The notes beneath the pieces are model-generated. The model did not search any database and was not told the origin of the DNA. It was given only the letters and a program-made list of their open reading frames with translations. Of a stretch of DNA of 64,000 nucleotides, positions 15,614-24,520 are shown piece by piece (position 1 is the first letter of the stretch; each line of letters opens with the position of its first letter). Origin of the DNA: an uncultured Blautia sp. (GTDB lineage: Bacteria; Bacillota; Clostridia; Lachnospirales; Lachnospiraceae); contig URXG01000004.1 of NCBI GenBank assembly GCA_900551715.1, positions 1 through 64,000 on the forward strand, in the 5' to 3' direction. A program made the position numbers and the translations under genes.

Positions 15614-15847
15614 AGTTTCACCGGCAGGAACATTATAAGTACCGGGAACGGAAATCTTCTGTGTGGTGCCATCTGATTTTTTTCAGGTGAAAGTACCGGA
15701 ATAGAAAACAGAGGAAGAAGAGTTGTCGAAAGCACGTTCATCAGCTCCAAAAAGCTGCATGAAAACAAACCATCCTAAAATTGCGATCATCAGAAAATAG
15801 AAGATATATCTGGACCATTGTCGGGCAGGATTTTTGATATTGTTCAA
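15614..15847 (-). pseudogene. Frame-disrupted 5' part of the HD-GYP/GGDEF gene
   Basis: On the minus strand a good GGAGGT site precedes TTG at 15847-15845. Most of the following 160 bases read well in a second frame, giving a membrane helix (YIFYFLMIAILGWFVFMQLF) and NSSSSVFYSGTFT, which ends at a TGA at 15684-15682. The protein resumes (SVPGTYNVPAGE) in the frame of both the TTG and the main open frame. One base gained near the A run after the TTG and one base lost near the seven-A run next to the TGA would explain everything. Either the gene is decaying or the sequence has two homopolymer errors. Confidence 0.65.
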
Positions 15848-16169
15848 GGGGATTTACCTCCGTATAGATAATAACGAGATGAACTGAAAAGCCGTCTCGT
15901 ATGTTATAGTTATCGAAATAGCACAGCCTATTATACTACACAGATGTTGATTCATCAAACGAAACCGTATAATAGGTAACCAGATATGCTCTCTGAAATC
16001 TATATAAAATTAATAAAAACACTTGTTCTCGGATCTCAATTATATTATACTGAAGAAGAACAATAAGTTCATAATATAATATCAGTCGATAAAAGAACAA
16101 ACAGATAAAGACGAAAAGAAAGCAAATGTCTATGAAGCACAGTTTTACAGGAAAGAGAGAAATAAATAA
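15848..16169. other. Divergent intergenic region, promoters only
   Basis: About 320 AT-rich bases between the cyclic-di-GMP gene and the EamA gene. No gene, repeat or stable terminator is visible; it should carry the two opposing promoters, but no consensus pair stands out. Confidence 0.5.
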
Positions 16170-17105
16170 ATGAAACAATCAAAAACAATGTTGACAAAAA
16201 CCTGGGCAGTGGCAGCACTTGCCTGTGTCTGTTGTCTTTTGTGGGGCAGTGCGATTCCTGTGATCAAAACAGGGTATCGATTGATGCAGGTAGATTCGGC
16301 AGATACAGCAAGCCAGATTGTTTTTGCAGGAATACGTTTTACGCTGGCGGGACTTCTGGTTCTTTTGTTTGCTTCAATTAAAGAAAAAAAGATCAGGATT
16401 CCCGATGGGGAGATCCTGAAATATGCAGCACCGGTATGCCTTGCACAGACTGTGGGACAGTATTTCTTCTTTTATATAGGTGTTGCGCATACGTCAGGAG
16501 TGAAAGGCGGAATTATCACAGGTCTTGGTAATTTTATTGCCATTCTGATGTCCTGCCTGATATTCCGGAAGGAACGGATGACCGGAAGAAAAATTACAGG
16601 ATGCGTTCTGGGCTTCGCAGGGGTTGTGGTGATTAATCTGATGGGAAGTTCTCTGGATATGGGATTTACACTCATTGGAGAGGGATTTGTTCTGATTGCA
16701 CAGCTTTCTTATGGATTGTCTACTGTCCTGATTAATATTTTTTCCAGAAAGGTATCTCCAGTAGTTTTAAGCGGGACACAGTTTACCATGGGCGGAGTCG
16801 TTCTGATGTTGCTTGGAGCAGGAATGGGCGGTCATCTGGAACATGTTACGGCAGGTGGAGCAGTACTGATTTTTTATCTGGCAATGGTTTCTGCAGTTGC
16901 ATACACACTCTGGTCTGTGTTGCTTGCATACAATGATGTCTCCAAAGTGGCAATTTTCGGATTCGTAAACCCATTGTGCAGTGTGATTTTATCAGCAGTA
17001 TTACTGGGAGAAGTGCAGCAGGCATTTAACGCAGGAAGTCTTGTAGCGTTGCTTCTGGTGTGCGCTGGAATTTACATTGTGAATCGCAAAAACAAATATG
17101 AATAA
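16170..17105 (+). CDS. EamA-family (drug/metabolite superfamily) transporter
   Basis: A 311-residue membrane protein with ten hydrophobic helices arranged as two EamA repeats of five. The first repeat has LLWGSAIPVIKTGYRL and the end-of-repeat motif ERMTGRKITGCVLGFAGVV; the second ends FGFVNPLCSVILSAVLLGE followed by a last helix. These carriers export amino acids, nucleotides or other metabolites; the substrate cannot be read from sequence. It appears to be a single-gene unit. Confidence 0.88.
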   Translation: MKQSKTMLTKTWAVAALACVCCLLWGSAIPVIKTGYRLMQVDSADTASQIVFAGIRFTLAGLLVLLFASIKEKKIRIPDGEILKYAAPVCLAQTVGQYFFFYIGVAHTSGVKGGIITGLGNFIAILMSCLIFRKERMTGRKITGCVLGFAGVVVINLMGSSLDMGFTLIGEGFVLIAQLSYGLSTVLINIFSRKVSPVVLSGTQFTMGGVVLMLLGAGMGGHLEHVTAGGAVLIFYLAMVSAVAYTLWSVLLAYNDVSKVAIFGFVNPLCSVILSAVLLGEVQQAFNAGSLVALLLVCAGIYIVNRKNKYE

Positions 17106-17241
17106 ATCCTGTGCCATTATATAAGTATGTCATGCATTGCATGACGCGCATCTCGCAGCAAGAATGCAGAGGCATTCTTGAATAATATGAGATAACTGAT
17201 ATATGATGTGATAATTTACAGAGGAAAGGCAGGAGAAAGCT

Positions 17242-18063
17242 ATGTACGGAGCAATTTTAGGGGATATTATTGGAAGTCCATTTGAATTTGACAGAGGAAG
17301 CAAGACAAAGAATTTTGACCTTTTTACCAGAGGATGTGGATTTACAGACGATTCAGTAATGACTGTTGCAGTGGCAGAGGCGTTACTGAAAGCAGGCGTT
17401 GATGCAGATACTGACACAATTGAGAAGGTAGTTGTTCAGCAGATGCAGAAATGGGGAAAGAGATACCCCAATGCCGGTTATGGACTGCGATTTCTGAACT
17501 GGCTTGCTGCAAAAGATCCAAAGCCTTATGGAAGTTTTGGTAATGGCTCAGCTATGCGGGTATCAGCAGCAGGATGGTTATATGATACACTGGAGAGAAC
17601 CAGAGAAGTGGCAAGAGCTACAGCAGTAGTCACTCATGATCATCCGGAAGGAATAAAAGGTGCAGAAGCAACGGCCAGTTGTATTTTTCTTGCAAGAACC
17701 GGCGCTTCCAAAGATAAGATCAGAGAATATGTAACAAGAGAATTCCATTATGACCTTACAAGGACGCTGGACCAGATCAGACCTGGTTATCATCATGTAG
17801 AGAGTTGCCAGGAGACAGTACCGGAGGCAATCACTGCATTTCTGGAATCTGGAGATTTTGAGGATGCTATCAGGAACGGAGTTTCTCTTGGTGGTGACGC
17901 AGATACTCTGACAGCTATTACAGGTAGTATTGCAGAGGCATTTTATGGAGTGCCGGATGCATTAAAGACAGAATGCAGGAATCGCATTTCAGAGGATCTG
18001 AGAGTTGTTTTGAGAAAATTTGATTGTCAGCTGGGAAGAATCAGCGAAACAGGAATTGATTGA
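17242..18063 (+). CDS. ADP-ribosylglycohydrolase family protein
   Basis: A 273-residue DraG-type enzyme that removes ADP-ribose from proteins or small molecules with two magnesium ions. The metal motifs are visible: GDIIGSPFEF at the start, GFTDDSVMTVAVAEAL near residue 33, and SLGGDADTLTAITGSIAEA near residue 215. AGGAAAGGCAGGAG precedes the ATG. No partner ADP-ribosyltransferase is nearby. The 136-base gap upstream holds a short palindromic stretch but no gene. Confidence 0.9.
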   Translation: MYGAILGDIIGSPFEFDRGSKTKNFDLFTRGCGFTDDSVMTVAVAEALLKAGVDADTDTIEKVVVQQMQKWGKRYPNAGYGLRFLNWLAAKDPKPYGSFGNGSAMRVSAAGWLYDTLERTREVARATAVVTHDHPEGIKGAEATASCIFLARTGASKDKIREYVTREFHYDLTRTLDQIRPGYHHVESCQETVPEAITAFLESGDFEDAIRNGVSLGGDADTLTAITGSIAEAFYGVPDALKTECRNRISEDLRVVLRKFDCQLGRISETGID

Positions 18064-18083
18064 TACAGTAAACCACAAAAGAA

Positions 18084-18135
18084 CCCTGTATGTTGATAGT
18101 TACATTATGTACTTGTTAACATACAGGGCCTTTTT
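18084..18135. terminator. Bidirectional terminator between converging genes
   Basis: CCCTGTATGTT (18084-18094) and AACATACAGGG (18118-18128) form an 11-bp stem followed by CCTTTTT; on the other strand the stem is followed by TTCTTTTG. It separates the glycohydrolase and MATE genes. Confidence 0.8.
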
Positions 18136-18141
18136 AAAATA

Positions 18142-19527
18142 TTATTCTTCAGGAATCTTCTGGATGATAGAACGATTGACAACCACCAGAAAGCTCAGAG
18201 AGAATATCAGAGAAATCACTTCTGCAATAGGAAGTGCCCACCATACTGCACTAAGGCCACAAAATTTTGCCAGTATATAGGCTGCAGGTATCAGAGCACA
18301 CAGCTGACGCATAATAGATACGATCATACTGAAAACTGCTTTTCCCAGTGCCTGGAATATAGTTCCGGCAACGATGCAGAACCATGCAATAAGATAATGA
18401 ATGCCGATGATACGAAGTGCAGGAATTCCGATGGTCAGCATATCCTCAGAAGCACTGAACATACCCAGAAGTATCTGTGGGATTCCTTCAAATGCCACAA
18501 AACCGATGAAAGTAAGGCAAAAAGCTACGATCATACTTAATTTGATGGTTTTCAACATACGTTTGCGCTTTTTTGCTCCGTAATTATAGGCGATGATTGG
18601 CGTAATACCATTGTTGAGCCCAAAAAGTGGCATAAAGAAAAAGCTTTGCAGTTTGAAGTATACACCAAAAACAGCGGTTGCAGTGGAAGAGAATTCAATC
18701 AGGATACGATTCATGGAATATGTCATGATAGAACCAATAGACTGCATGATGATGGAAGGAATTCCAACTGCGTAAACTGTTCCAATGATTTTGAAATCTG
18801 GTTTGAAATTATGTAAACTTAAATGTACTTCATGATTATATTTATGGTTGCAGACTCCTGCTACGATTCCGGCAACACACTGTCCGATTACGGTGGCGGC
18901 AGCCGCACCGGTAACACCCATGCGTGGAGCCCCCAGGAGACCGAAGATCAGGATTGGATCCAGAATGATATTGGTGATAGCTCCACATAACTGAGAAGTC
19001 ATACTGAAAATGGTCTTTCCTGTAGAAGTAAGCAGACGTTCAAAGAAAACCTGTGTAAAGATGCCAAAGGAAAAGATCATAACTGTACTCAAATAATCAA
19101 TTCCCATATCCATAATTTCAATGTCAGCCGATCCAATCTGACTTGCGTAAAATGGTTTTACTATTGTAAAACCGAGAATGAGAAATACCAGATAACTCAG
19201 TACATATAAAAGAGCGGTATTATTGGCAGTCTGATTGGCTTTTTTGAAGTCTTTTTCTCCCAGTGATTTGGAAAGAAGGGCATTCATACCTACACCTGTA
19301 CCGGTGCCTACTGCGATCAATAGTGTCTGAATAGGAAATGCCATGGACACTGCAGTCAGTGCATTTTCGGAAAGCTTTGCTACAAAGATACTGTCTACAA
19401 TATTGTAGAGTGCCTGTACAAGCATAGAGATCATCATAGGCAGAGACATGTTAAAAAGCAGTTTATCTACAGGCATGGTTCCCATCTTGTTTTCTGTGAC
19501 TGGCACAGAATTATTTTCTTGATTCAT
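18142..19527 (-). CDS. MATE-family efflux transporter
   Basis: A 461-residue exporter with twelve predicted helices in two six-helix halves. Family features are the opening LFNMSLPMMISMLVQALYNIVDSIFVA, LSENALTAVSMAFPIQ, and LLSKSLGEKDFKKA after helix 2, with a comparable pattern in the second half (FGLNNGITPIIAYNYGAKK). It probably exports cationic drugs or metabolites with sodium or proton exchange. An AGGAGG site precedes the ATG at 19527. No regulator is adjacent. Confidence 0.9.
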   Translation of the reverse strand: MNQENNSVPVTENKMGTMPVDKLLFNMSLPMMISMLVQALYNIVDSIFVAKLSENALTAVSMAFPIQTLLIAVGTGTGVGMNALLSKSLGEKDFKKANQTANNTALLYVLSYLVFLILGFTIVKPFYASQIGSADIEIMDMGIDYLSTVMIFSFGIFTQVFFERLLTSTGKTIFSMTSQLCGAITNIILDPILIFGLLGAPRMGVTGAAAATVIGQCVAGIVAGVCNHKYNHEVHLSLHNFKPDFKIIGTVYAVGIPSIIMQSIGSIMTYSMNRILIEFSSTATAVFGVYFKLQSFFFMPLFGLNNGITPIIAYNYGAKKRKRMLKTIKLSMIVAFCLTFIGFVAFEGIPQILLGMFSASEDMLTIGIPALRIIGIHYLIAWFCIVAGTIFQALGKAVFSMIVSIMRQLCALIPAAYILAKFCGLSAVWWALPIAEVISLIFSLSFLVVVNRSIIQKIPEE

Positions 19528-19564
19528 ACATCCTCCTTTGTGAAATTATACAAATTAAAATTTC

Positions 19565-19591
19565 ATAACTGTTCAATATCCTTACAATTTA
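19565..19591. repeat. 27-bp palindromic repeat, diverged copy
   Basis: This 27-base stretch matches the copy at 20648-20674 at about 21 of 27 positions, nearly all differences being transitions, so its own stem is partly lost. It lies between the MATE gene and the methyltransferase gene. Confidence 0.5.
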
Positions 19592-19816
19592 TTCTCAATA
19601 GATATGCTATCATGAACATATAAAACATTCAATAGCTATATGCAATAGAGAGAGCTTTTTATAAAGTCCTTTTTTCATAAAACGTATAGACAGACCAGGA
19701 ACTTTTTACATAGTCCTGTAAATCTCCCTTAAGGTATGGTATGCTTGTATAAAGATGAACATACAGAAAGAAAGCACTGGGAAACAGGGCATAAACATGG
19801 AGGACAGCTACAGAGA

Positions 19817-20641
19817 ATGAATAACATCATAAAGATCACAGATCTTAATATACCGGAACTGGATATCTATGCCAGACTTACAGAGAGTCAGCTTCTGCAT
19901 TATTATGAGCCAAATGGTGGGCTTTTTATTGCAGAAAGCCCCAAGGTGGTAACCAGGGCATTGGGCGCAGGTTGTGAGCCTGTTTCTGTGCTGGCAGAGG
20001 ATAAGGATATAAAGGGAGAAGCCATGGAAGCACTGGCGAAATGTGGAGATATTCCGGTATATACCGCACCTTTTCAGGTACTTGCCCAGCTGACCGGTTA
20101 CAAGCTGACCAGAGGAATGCTCTGTGCCATGAAGAGACCGGCACTTCCTTCCATGAGAGAGATCTGCCGGGATGCCAGAAGAATAGTTATTCTGGAAAAT
20201 GTCATGAATCCTACTAATGTGGGGGCGATTTTCCGTTCGGCGGCGGCACTGAATATGGATGGCATTATACTGACAAAGGGATGCAGTGATCCACTTTACC
20301 GTCGTTCTGCCAGGGTCAGCATGGGGACAGTTTTTCAGATTCCATGGACTTATGTGGACAAAGAGATCTCATGGCCGAAACCAGGCATTCATATTTTGAA
20401 GGAAATGGGCTTCAAGACAGTGGCATTTGCCCTTCGCAATGACTCTGTAAGCATAGACGATCCGATACTTCTGAGTGAACAAAAGCTGGCGGTGATTATG
20501 GGAGCAGAAGGAGACGGTTTGGCAGCAGAAACTATGGCAAACTGCGATTATACAGTAAAGATTCCCATGTCCCATGGAGTAGATTCCCTGAATGTGGCAG
20601 CAGCAAGTGCAGTTGCATTCTGGCAGCTGGGAAACAAATAG
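19817..20641 (+). CDS. SpoU/TrmH-family RNA methyltransferase
   Basis: A 274-residue enzyme that transfers methyl from S-adenosylmethionine to ribose 2'-OH in rRNA or tRNA. Residues about 10-110 are a substrate-binding domain; the SPOUT knot follows with ENVMNPTNVGAIFRSAAAL (motif 1), MGAEGDGLA (motif 2) and IPMSHGVDSLNVAAASAVAF (motif 3), including the knot Asn, Glu and Ser. Start 19817 gives a family-like N-terminus (NNIIKITDLNIPELDIYARL); an in-frame ATG at 19736 would add 27 residues without resemblance. The gene is bracketed by two copies of the 27-bp repeat. Confidence 0.85.
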   Translation: MNNIIKITDLNIPELDIYARLTESQLLHYYEPNGGLFIAESPKVVTRALGAGCEPVSVLAEDKDIKGEAMEALAKCGDIPVYTAPFQVLAQLTGYKLTRGMLCAMKRPALPSMREICRDARRIVILENVMNPTNVGAIFRSAAALNMDGIILTKGCSDPLYRRSARVSMGTVFQIPWTYVDKEISWPKPGIHILKEMGFKTVAFALRNDSVSIDDPILLSEQKLAVIMGAEGDGLAAETMANCDYTVKIPMSHGVDSLNVAAASAVAFWQLGNK

Positions 20642-20647
20642 AATATC

Positions 20648-20674
20648 GTAACTGTTCAGTACCCTCACAGTTAC
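20648..20674. repeat. 27-bp palindromic repeat, intact copy
   Basis: GTAACTGT and ACAGTTAC form a perfect 8-bp inverted repeat around an 11-base spacer, extended to 9 bp by the flanking C and G. It begins six bases after the methyltransferase stop. It has no T run. Confidence 0.65.
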
Positions 20675-20742
20675 GAGTCAAAATGCATTCCAAATCACCT
20701 TCGGTGATGGCAGATAGTATAACAGATTACAGGAGAAAATAA

Positions 20743-21981
20743 ATGACAGATATAGTAGAGCGTTTTTTGCGTTATGTAAAAACAGACACACAGTCAGAAG
20801 ATGAACAGGAACAGTTTCCAAGCACTGAGAAACAGAAGAATCTGGCAGTGATTCTGAAGGGCGAGCTTGAGGAAATGGGCGCTTCCGATGTACGGATGGA
20901 TGAATATGGTTATGTTTATGCCAGAATTCCTTCTAACATGAAAGCTGACACAGAGAAGAAGATTCCGGCAGTAGGATTTATTTCCCATATGGACACAGCA
21001 CCTTCCTGTTCAGGTACAGACGTTCGACCTCAGATTCACAGAAATTATGACGGTGGAACTTTGATCCTCAATAAAGAAAAGCAGATTCAGCTGACGCCGG
21101 AACAGTTTCCGGAACTTTTGCTTCACAAAGGAAAGGATATTATCACATCTGATGGGACCACTCTTCTTGGAGCAGATGACAAGGCTGGACTTGCAGAGAT
21201 CATGACCATGGCAGAGTATCTGCTGGAGCATCCGGAAGTGAAGCATGGGGAGGTCTGTATCGGTTTCACACCAGATGAAGAAGTTGGCAGAGGTGCAGAC
21301 TTTTTTGACCTGAAAGGGTTTGGTGCAGATGTTGCCTATACAGTAGATGGAGGTGGACTTGGAGAACTTGAATACGAGAATTTTAATGCAGCCTCAGCCA
21401 AAGTCCTGATTCATGGAATCAATATACATCCGGGATCAGCCAGAGGACAGATGAAGAATTCTCTTCTTCTGGGAATGGAATTTCATCAGATGTTGCCGGT
21501 ATTCGCTAATCCTGCCTGTACAGATGGATATGAGGGATTTTTTCACCTGGATTCCATGAAGGGTGATGTGGAAGAGACCGTCCTGGACTATATCATCAGA
21601 GATCACGACTGGCAAAAATTTCAGGATAAGAAATCGCTGGTCACCTCTATAGCCTCTTATATGAATCAGAAGTATGGAGAGGGAACGGTAGATCTGATTC
21701 TAAAAGATTCTTATTACAATATGAAAGAAAAAATAGAACCGCATAAATATCTTATAGAAATTGCGCAGGAAGTAATGAGAGAACTCGGTGTAGAGCCGAT
21801 AGTTTTGCCGATCAGAGGTGGAACAGACGGTGCCAGACTTTCTTATGAGGGACTGCCCTGTCCAAACTTATGTACCGGCGGTTATAATTTCCATGGACGA
21901 TATGAATATATCTGTATTCAGGATATGAAGAAGATTTCTGAGATTCTGGTAAAGATTGCCGGAAACTTTGGGAAAATATGA
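20743..21981 (+). CDS. pepT: Peptidase T (tripeptide aminopeptidase)
   Basis: A 412-residue M20B zinc peptidase that removes N-terminal residues from tripeptides in the cytoplasm. Metal and catalytic motifs are in order: FISHMDTAPSCSG (first His-Asp), GTTLLGADDKAGLAEI (bridging Asp), GFTPDEEVGRGADFFD (Glu pair), YTVDGG and the final RGGTDGARLSYEGLP and NFHGRYE. Length is normal for PepT. It has AGGAG upstream and stands alone between the repeat at 20648 and the glycan operon. Confidence 0.95.
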   Translation: MTDIVERFLRYVKTDTQSEDEQEQFPSTEKQKNLAVILKGELEEMGASDVRMDEYGYVYARIPSNMKADTEKKIPAVGFISHMDTAPSCSGTDVRPQIHRNYDGGTLILNKEKQIQLTPEQFPELLLHKGKDIITSDGTTLLGADDKAGLAEIMTMAEYLLEHPEVKHGEVCIGFTPDEEVGRGADFFDLKGFGADVAYTVDGGGLGELEYENFNAASAKVLIHGINIHPGSARGQMKNSLLLGMEFHQMLPVFANPACTDGYEGFFHLDSMKGDVEETVLDYIIRDHDWQKFQDKKSLVTSIASYMNQKYGEGTVDLILKDSYYNMKEKIEPHKYLIEIAQEVMRELGVEPIVLPIRGGTDGARLSYEGLPCPNLCTGGYNFHGRYEYICIQDMKKISEILVKIAGNFGKI

Positions 21982-22061
21982 TTGAAAAGAGACGGTTAAA
22001 AAGCGTATAATCTACCTGACTACAATGATAATTAATGAAAACACAGGAGTCAAAAACGAAA

Positions 22062-23132
22062 ATGAGTCATTTTGATCTTAATTTCTACAAAAATAAAAAA
22101 GTTCTGATAACAGGACATACAGGATTCAAGGGTTCCTGGCTCTGCCGGATGCTTTTGGATCTTGGGGCAGACGTAACCGGATATTCCCTGGAGCCACCTA
22201 CAGATCCGTCACTTTTCAGGCTGGCAGATCTGGGAAGCCAGATGCATTCTGTAATTGGCGATATACGGGATCTGGAAAGCCTTATGAAAGTATTCCGGAC
22301 CACAAAGCCGGAGATCGTACTTCATCTGGCGGCGCAGCCGATTGTAAGAGAATCTTACAAAAACCCTGTATACACATACGAAACCAACGTAATGGGAACT
22401 GTAAATGTCCTGGAATGCATTCGTCAGACAGATTCTGTAAGGTCTTTCCTGAATGTAACTACAGACAAGGTTTACCACAACAGAGAGTGGGAATGGGGAT
22501 ATCGTGAAAATGATCCGCTGGATGGCTTTGATCCGTATTCCAACAGTAAGTCCTGCTCTGAGCTGGTTACACACAGCTATAAGAATTCTTTCTTTGCTGA
22601 CAGAGATGTGACCATATCTACAGCAAGAGCAGGAAACGTGATTGGTGGTGGAGATTTTGCTACAGACCGTATTGTACCGGACTGCATTCGTGCAGCATTA
22701 TCCGGTACTCCGATCCAGGTGAGGAATCCACATTCCACCAGACCGTATCAGCATGTACTGGAGCCTCTGTATGCATATCTTATGATCGCAGCCTGTCAGT
22801 ATGAAGACTCCACCTTTGAGGGCTACTATAATGTAGGACCTGGTGATGAAGACTGCGTTACTACCGGAGAACTTACCGAATTGTTCTGCCAGTCATGGGG
22901 AGAAGGTCAGACCTGGGAAAATCATTTCGCAGGCGGTCCCCATGAAGCTAACTTCCTGAAACTGGATTGTTCACGACTTCGCCAGACTTTCTGCTGGAAA
23001 CCAGCCTGGGGTGTAGCGAAAGCCATTCAGCAGACCGTATCCTGGACCAAATCCTGGCAGGCAGGAGAAGACGTAAATAAAGTTATGTCCACCCAGATTC
23101 ATGACTTTCTCGAAGCGATAACGAACCAATAA
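22062..23132 (+). CDS. rfbG: CDP-glucose 4,6-dehydratase
   Basis: A 356-residue short-chain dehydrogenase-like enzyme that turns CDP-glucose into CDP-4-keto-6-deoxyglucose with bound NAD. It has the nucleotide motif VLITGHTGFKGSWLCRML, HLAAQPIVRESYKNP, the catalytic NVTTDKVY and the FDPYSNSKSCSEL region with the Tyr-x3-Lys variant usual for this subgroup, and RPYQHVLEPL. Start 22062 (MSHFDLNFYKNKKV) is close to other family members; ATG 22035 lacks a ribosome binding site. It begins the glycan operon. The cytidylyltransferase (RfbF) that would supply its substrate is not in the window. Confidence 0.92.
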   Translation: MSHFDLNFYKNKKVLITGHTGFKGSWLCRMLLDLGADVTGYSLEPPTDPSLFRLADLGSQMHSVIGDIRDLESLMKVFRTTKPEIVLHLAAQPIVRESYKNPVYTYETNVMGTVNVLECIRQTDSVRSFLNVTTDKVYHNREWEWGYRENDPLDGFDPYSNSKSCSELVTHSYKNSFFADRDVTISTARAGNVIGGGDFATDRIVPDCIRAALSGTPIQVRNPHSTRPYQHVLEPLYAYLMIAACQYEDSTFEGYYNVGPGDEDCVTTGELTELFCQSWGEGQTWENHFAGGPHEANFLKLDCSRLRQTFCWKPAWGVAKAIQQTVSWTKSWQAGEDVNKVMSTQIHDFLEAITNQ

Positions 23133-23149
23133 AATAAAGGAGAACCCAC

Positions 23150-24490
23150 ATGTTTGAAAATATGACCGAACAGCAGGCAAAAGACCAGATCCTGGAAATG
23201 GTAGATACCTACTGTCAGAAATACCACAACCAGCAGAAACCCTTCCAGGAAGGAGACCGCATTCCTTACGCATCCAGAGTCTACGACTCCAAAGAAATGA
23301 CCAACCTGGTAGACAGCGCCCTGGAATTCTGGCTTACCGCAGGCAGATATGCAGATCAGTTTGAAAAAAACTTCGCCAGATATCTGGGAATCCGTTTCTG
23401 CTCCCTGGTAAACTCAGGCTCATCCGCCAACCTTCTGGCATTCATGGCACTGACATCCCCACTTTTGAAAGAGCGCCAGTTACTCCCAGGAGATGAAGTG
23501 ATCACCGTAGCAGCAGGATTCCCTACAACCGTAGCACCAATGATCCAGTACGGTGCAGAACCAGTATTCATAGATGTGACCATTCCACAGTACAACATCG
23601 ACGCTGACAAATTGGAAGAAGCACTTTCCCCGAAAACCAAGGCAGTCATGATCGCCCATACCTTGGGCAATCCATTTGACCTCAAAAAAGTCAAAGAATT
23701 CTGCCAGAAACATAACCTGTGGCTCATTGAAGACAACTGCGACGCACTGGGGTCAGAATACGAGATCGACGGAGAAAAGAAACTTACCGGAACCATTGGA
23801 GATATCGGAACATCCAGCTTCTATCCGCCACATCACATGACAATGGGAGAAGGTGGAGCTGTTTACACAGACAACCCACTCCTTCACAAGATTGTCCGTT
23901 CCCTGAGAGACTGGGGACGCGATTGTAGCTGTCCATCTGGTAAAGACAACCTTTGCGGACACCGCTTTGACAGACAGTATGGTGAACTCCCACTGGGATA
24001 CGATCACAAGTACGTATATTCCCACTTTGGATACAATCTGAAAGCTACAGATATGCAGGCTGCTATCGGATGTGCACAGCTTGAAAAATTCCCGGGATTT
24101 GTTGAAAGAAGACGTTATAATTATGCCCGCCTCCGCAAAGGACTGGAAGGCATGGAAGAATTTTATATTCTTCCGGAACCATGTCCGTCCTCAGATCCCA
24201 GCTGGTTTGGTTTTCTTCTTACCTGTAAAGATGGCGTTGACCGTAATAAAGTAGTTCCATATATCGAAAGCAAAGGTGTACAGACCCGAATGCTTTTTGC
24301 AGGAAACCTTACCAAACATCCATGTTTTGACCAGATGCGTGCAACAGGCAAAGGCTACCGCATTGCAGGAAGCCTGGAAAATACAGACCGCATCATGAAA
24401 GATACCTTCTGGGTAGGACTTTACCCGGGAATGACCGATGAGAAGATCGACTATATGGCAAAAGTCATCCGCCAGGCTGTCCGTCAGTAG
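23150..24490 (+). CDS. rfbH: CDP-4-keto-6-deoxyglucose-3-dehydrase (E1), RfbH
   Basis: A 446-residue aminotransferase-fold enzyme that uses pyridoxamine phosphate and a [2Fe-2S] cluster to remove the 3-hydroxyl of CDP-4-keto-6-deoxyglucose. As in E1, the usual PLP lysine is histidine (PPHHMTMGEGG). The cluster ligands are all there: Cys in IEDNCDALG, then DCSCPSGKDNLC. This gives C-x61-C-x1-C-x7-C; the known enzyme has C-x57, so a four-residue insertion precedes the second ligand. Electrons would come from an E3-type reductase, which is not in the window. The gene follows rfbG by 17 bases and has unusually many C-ending codons compared with its neighbours. Confidence 0.93.
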   Translation: MFENMTEQQAKDQILEMVDTYCQKYHNQQKPFQEGDRIPYASRVYDSKEMTNLVDSALEFWLTAGRYADQFEKNFARYLGIRFCSLVNSGSSANLLAFMALTSPLLKERQLLPGDEVITVAAGFPTTVAPMIQYGAEPVFIDVTIPQYNIDADKLEEALSPKTKAVMIAHTLGNPFDLKKVKEFCQKHNLWLIEDNCDALGSEYEIDGEKKLTGTIGDIGTSSFYPPHHMTMGEGGAVYTDNPLLHKIVRSLRDWGRDCSCPSGKDNLCGHRFDRQYGELPLGYDHKYVYSHFGYNLKATDMQAAIGCAQLEKFPGFVERRRYNYARLRKGLEGMEEFYILPEPCPSSDPSWFGFLLTCKDGVDRNKVVPYIESKGVQTRMLFAGNLTKHPCFDQMRATGKGYRIAGSLENTDRIMKDTFWVGLYPGMTDEKIDYMAKVIRQAVRQ

Positions 24491-24520
24491 AGTACATTCC
24501 GAAAAGGGAGGAGAAACCAC

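Noticed and set aside
20689..20705. ATCACC/GGTGAT mini-hairpin before pepT
   Set aside because: Six base pairs with a 3-base loop and no T run; not enough for a terminator or riboswitch call.
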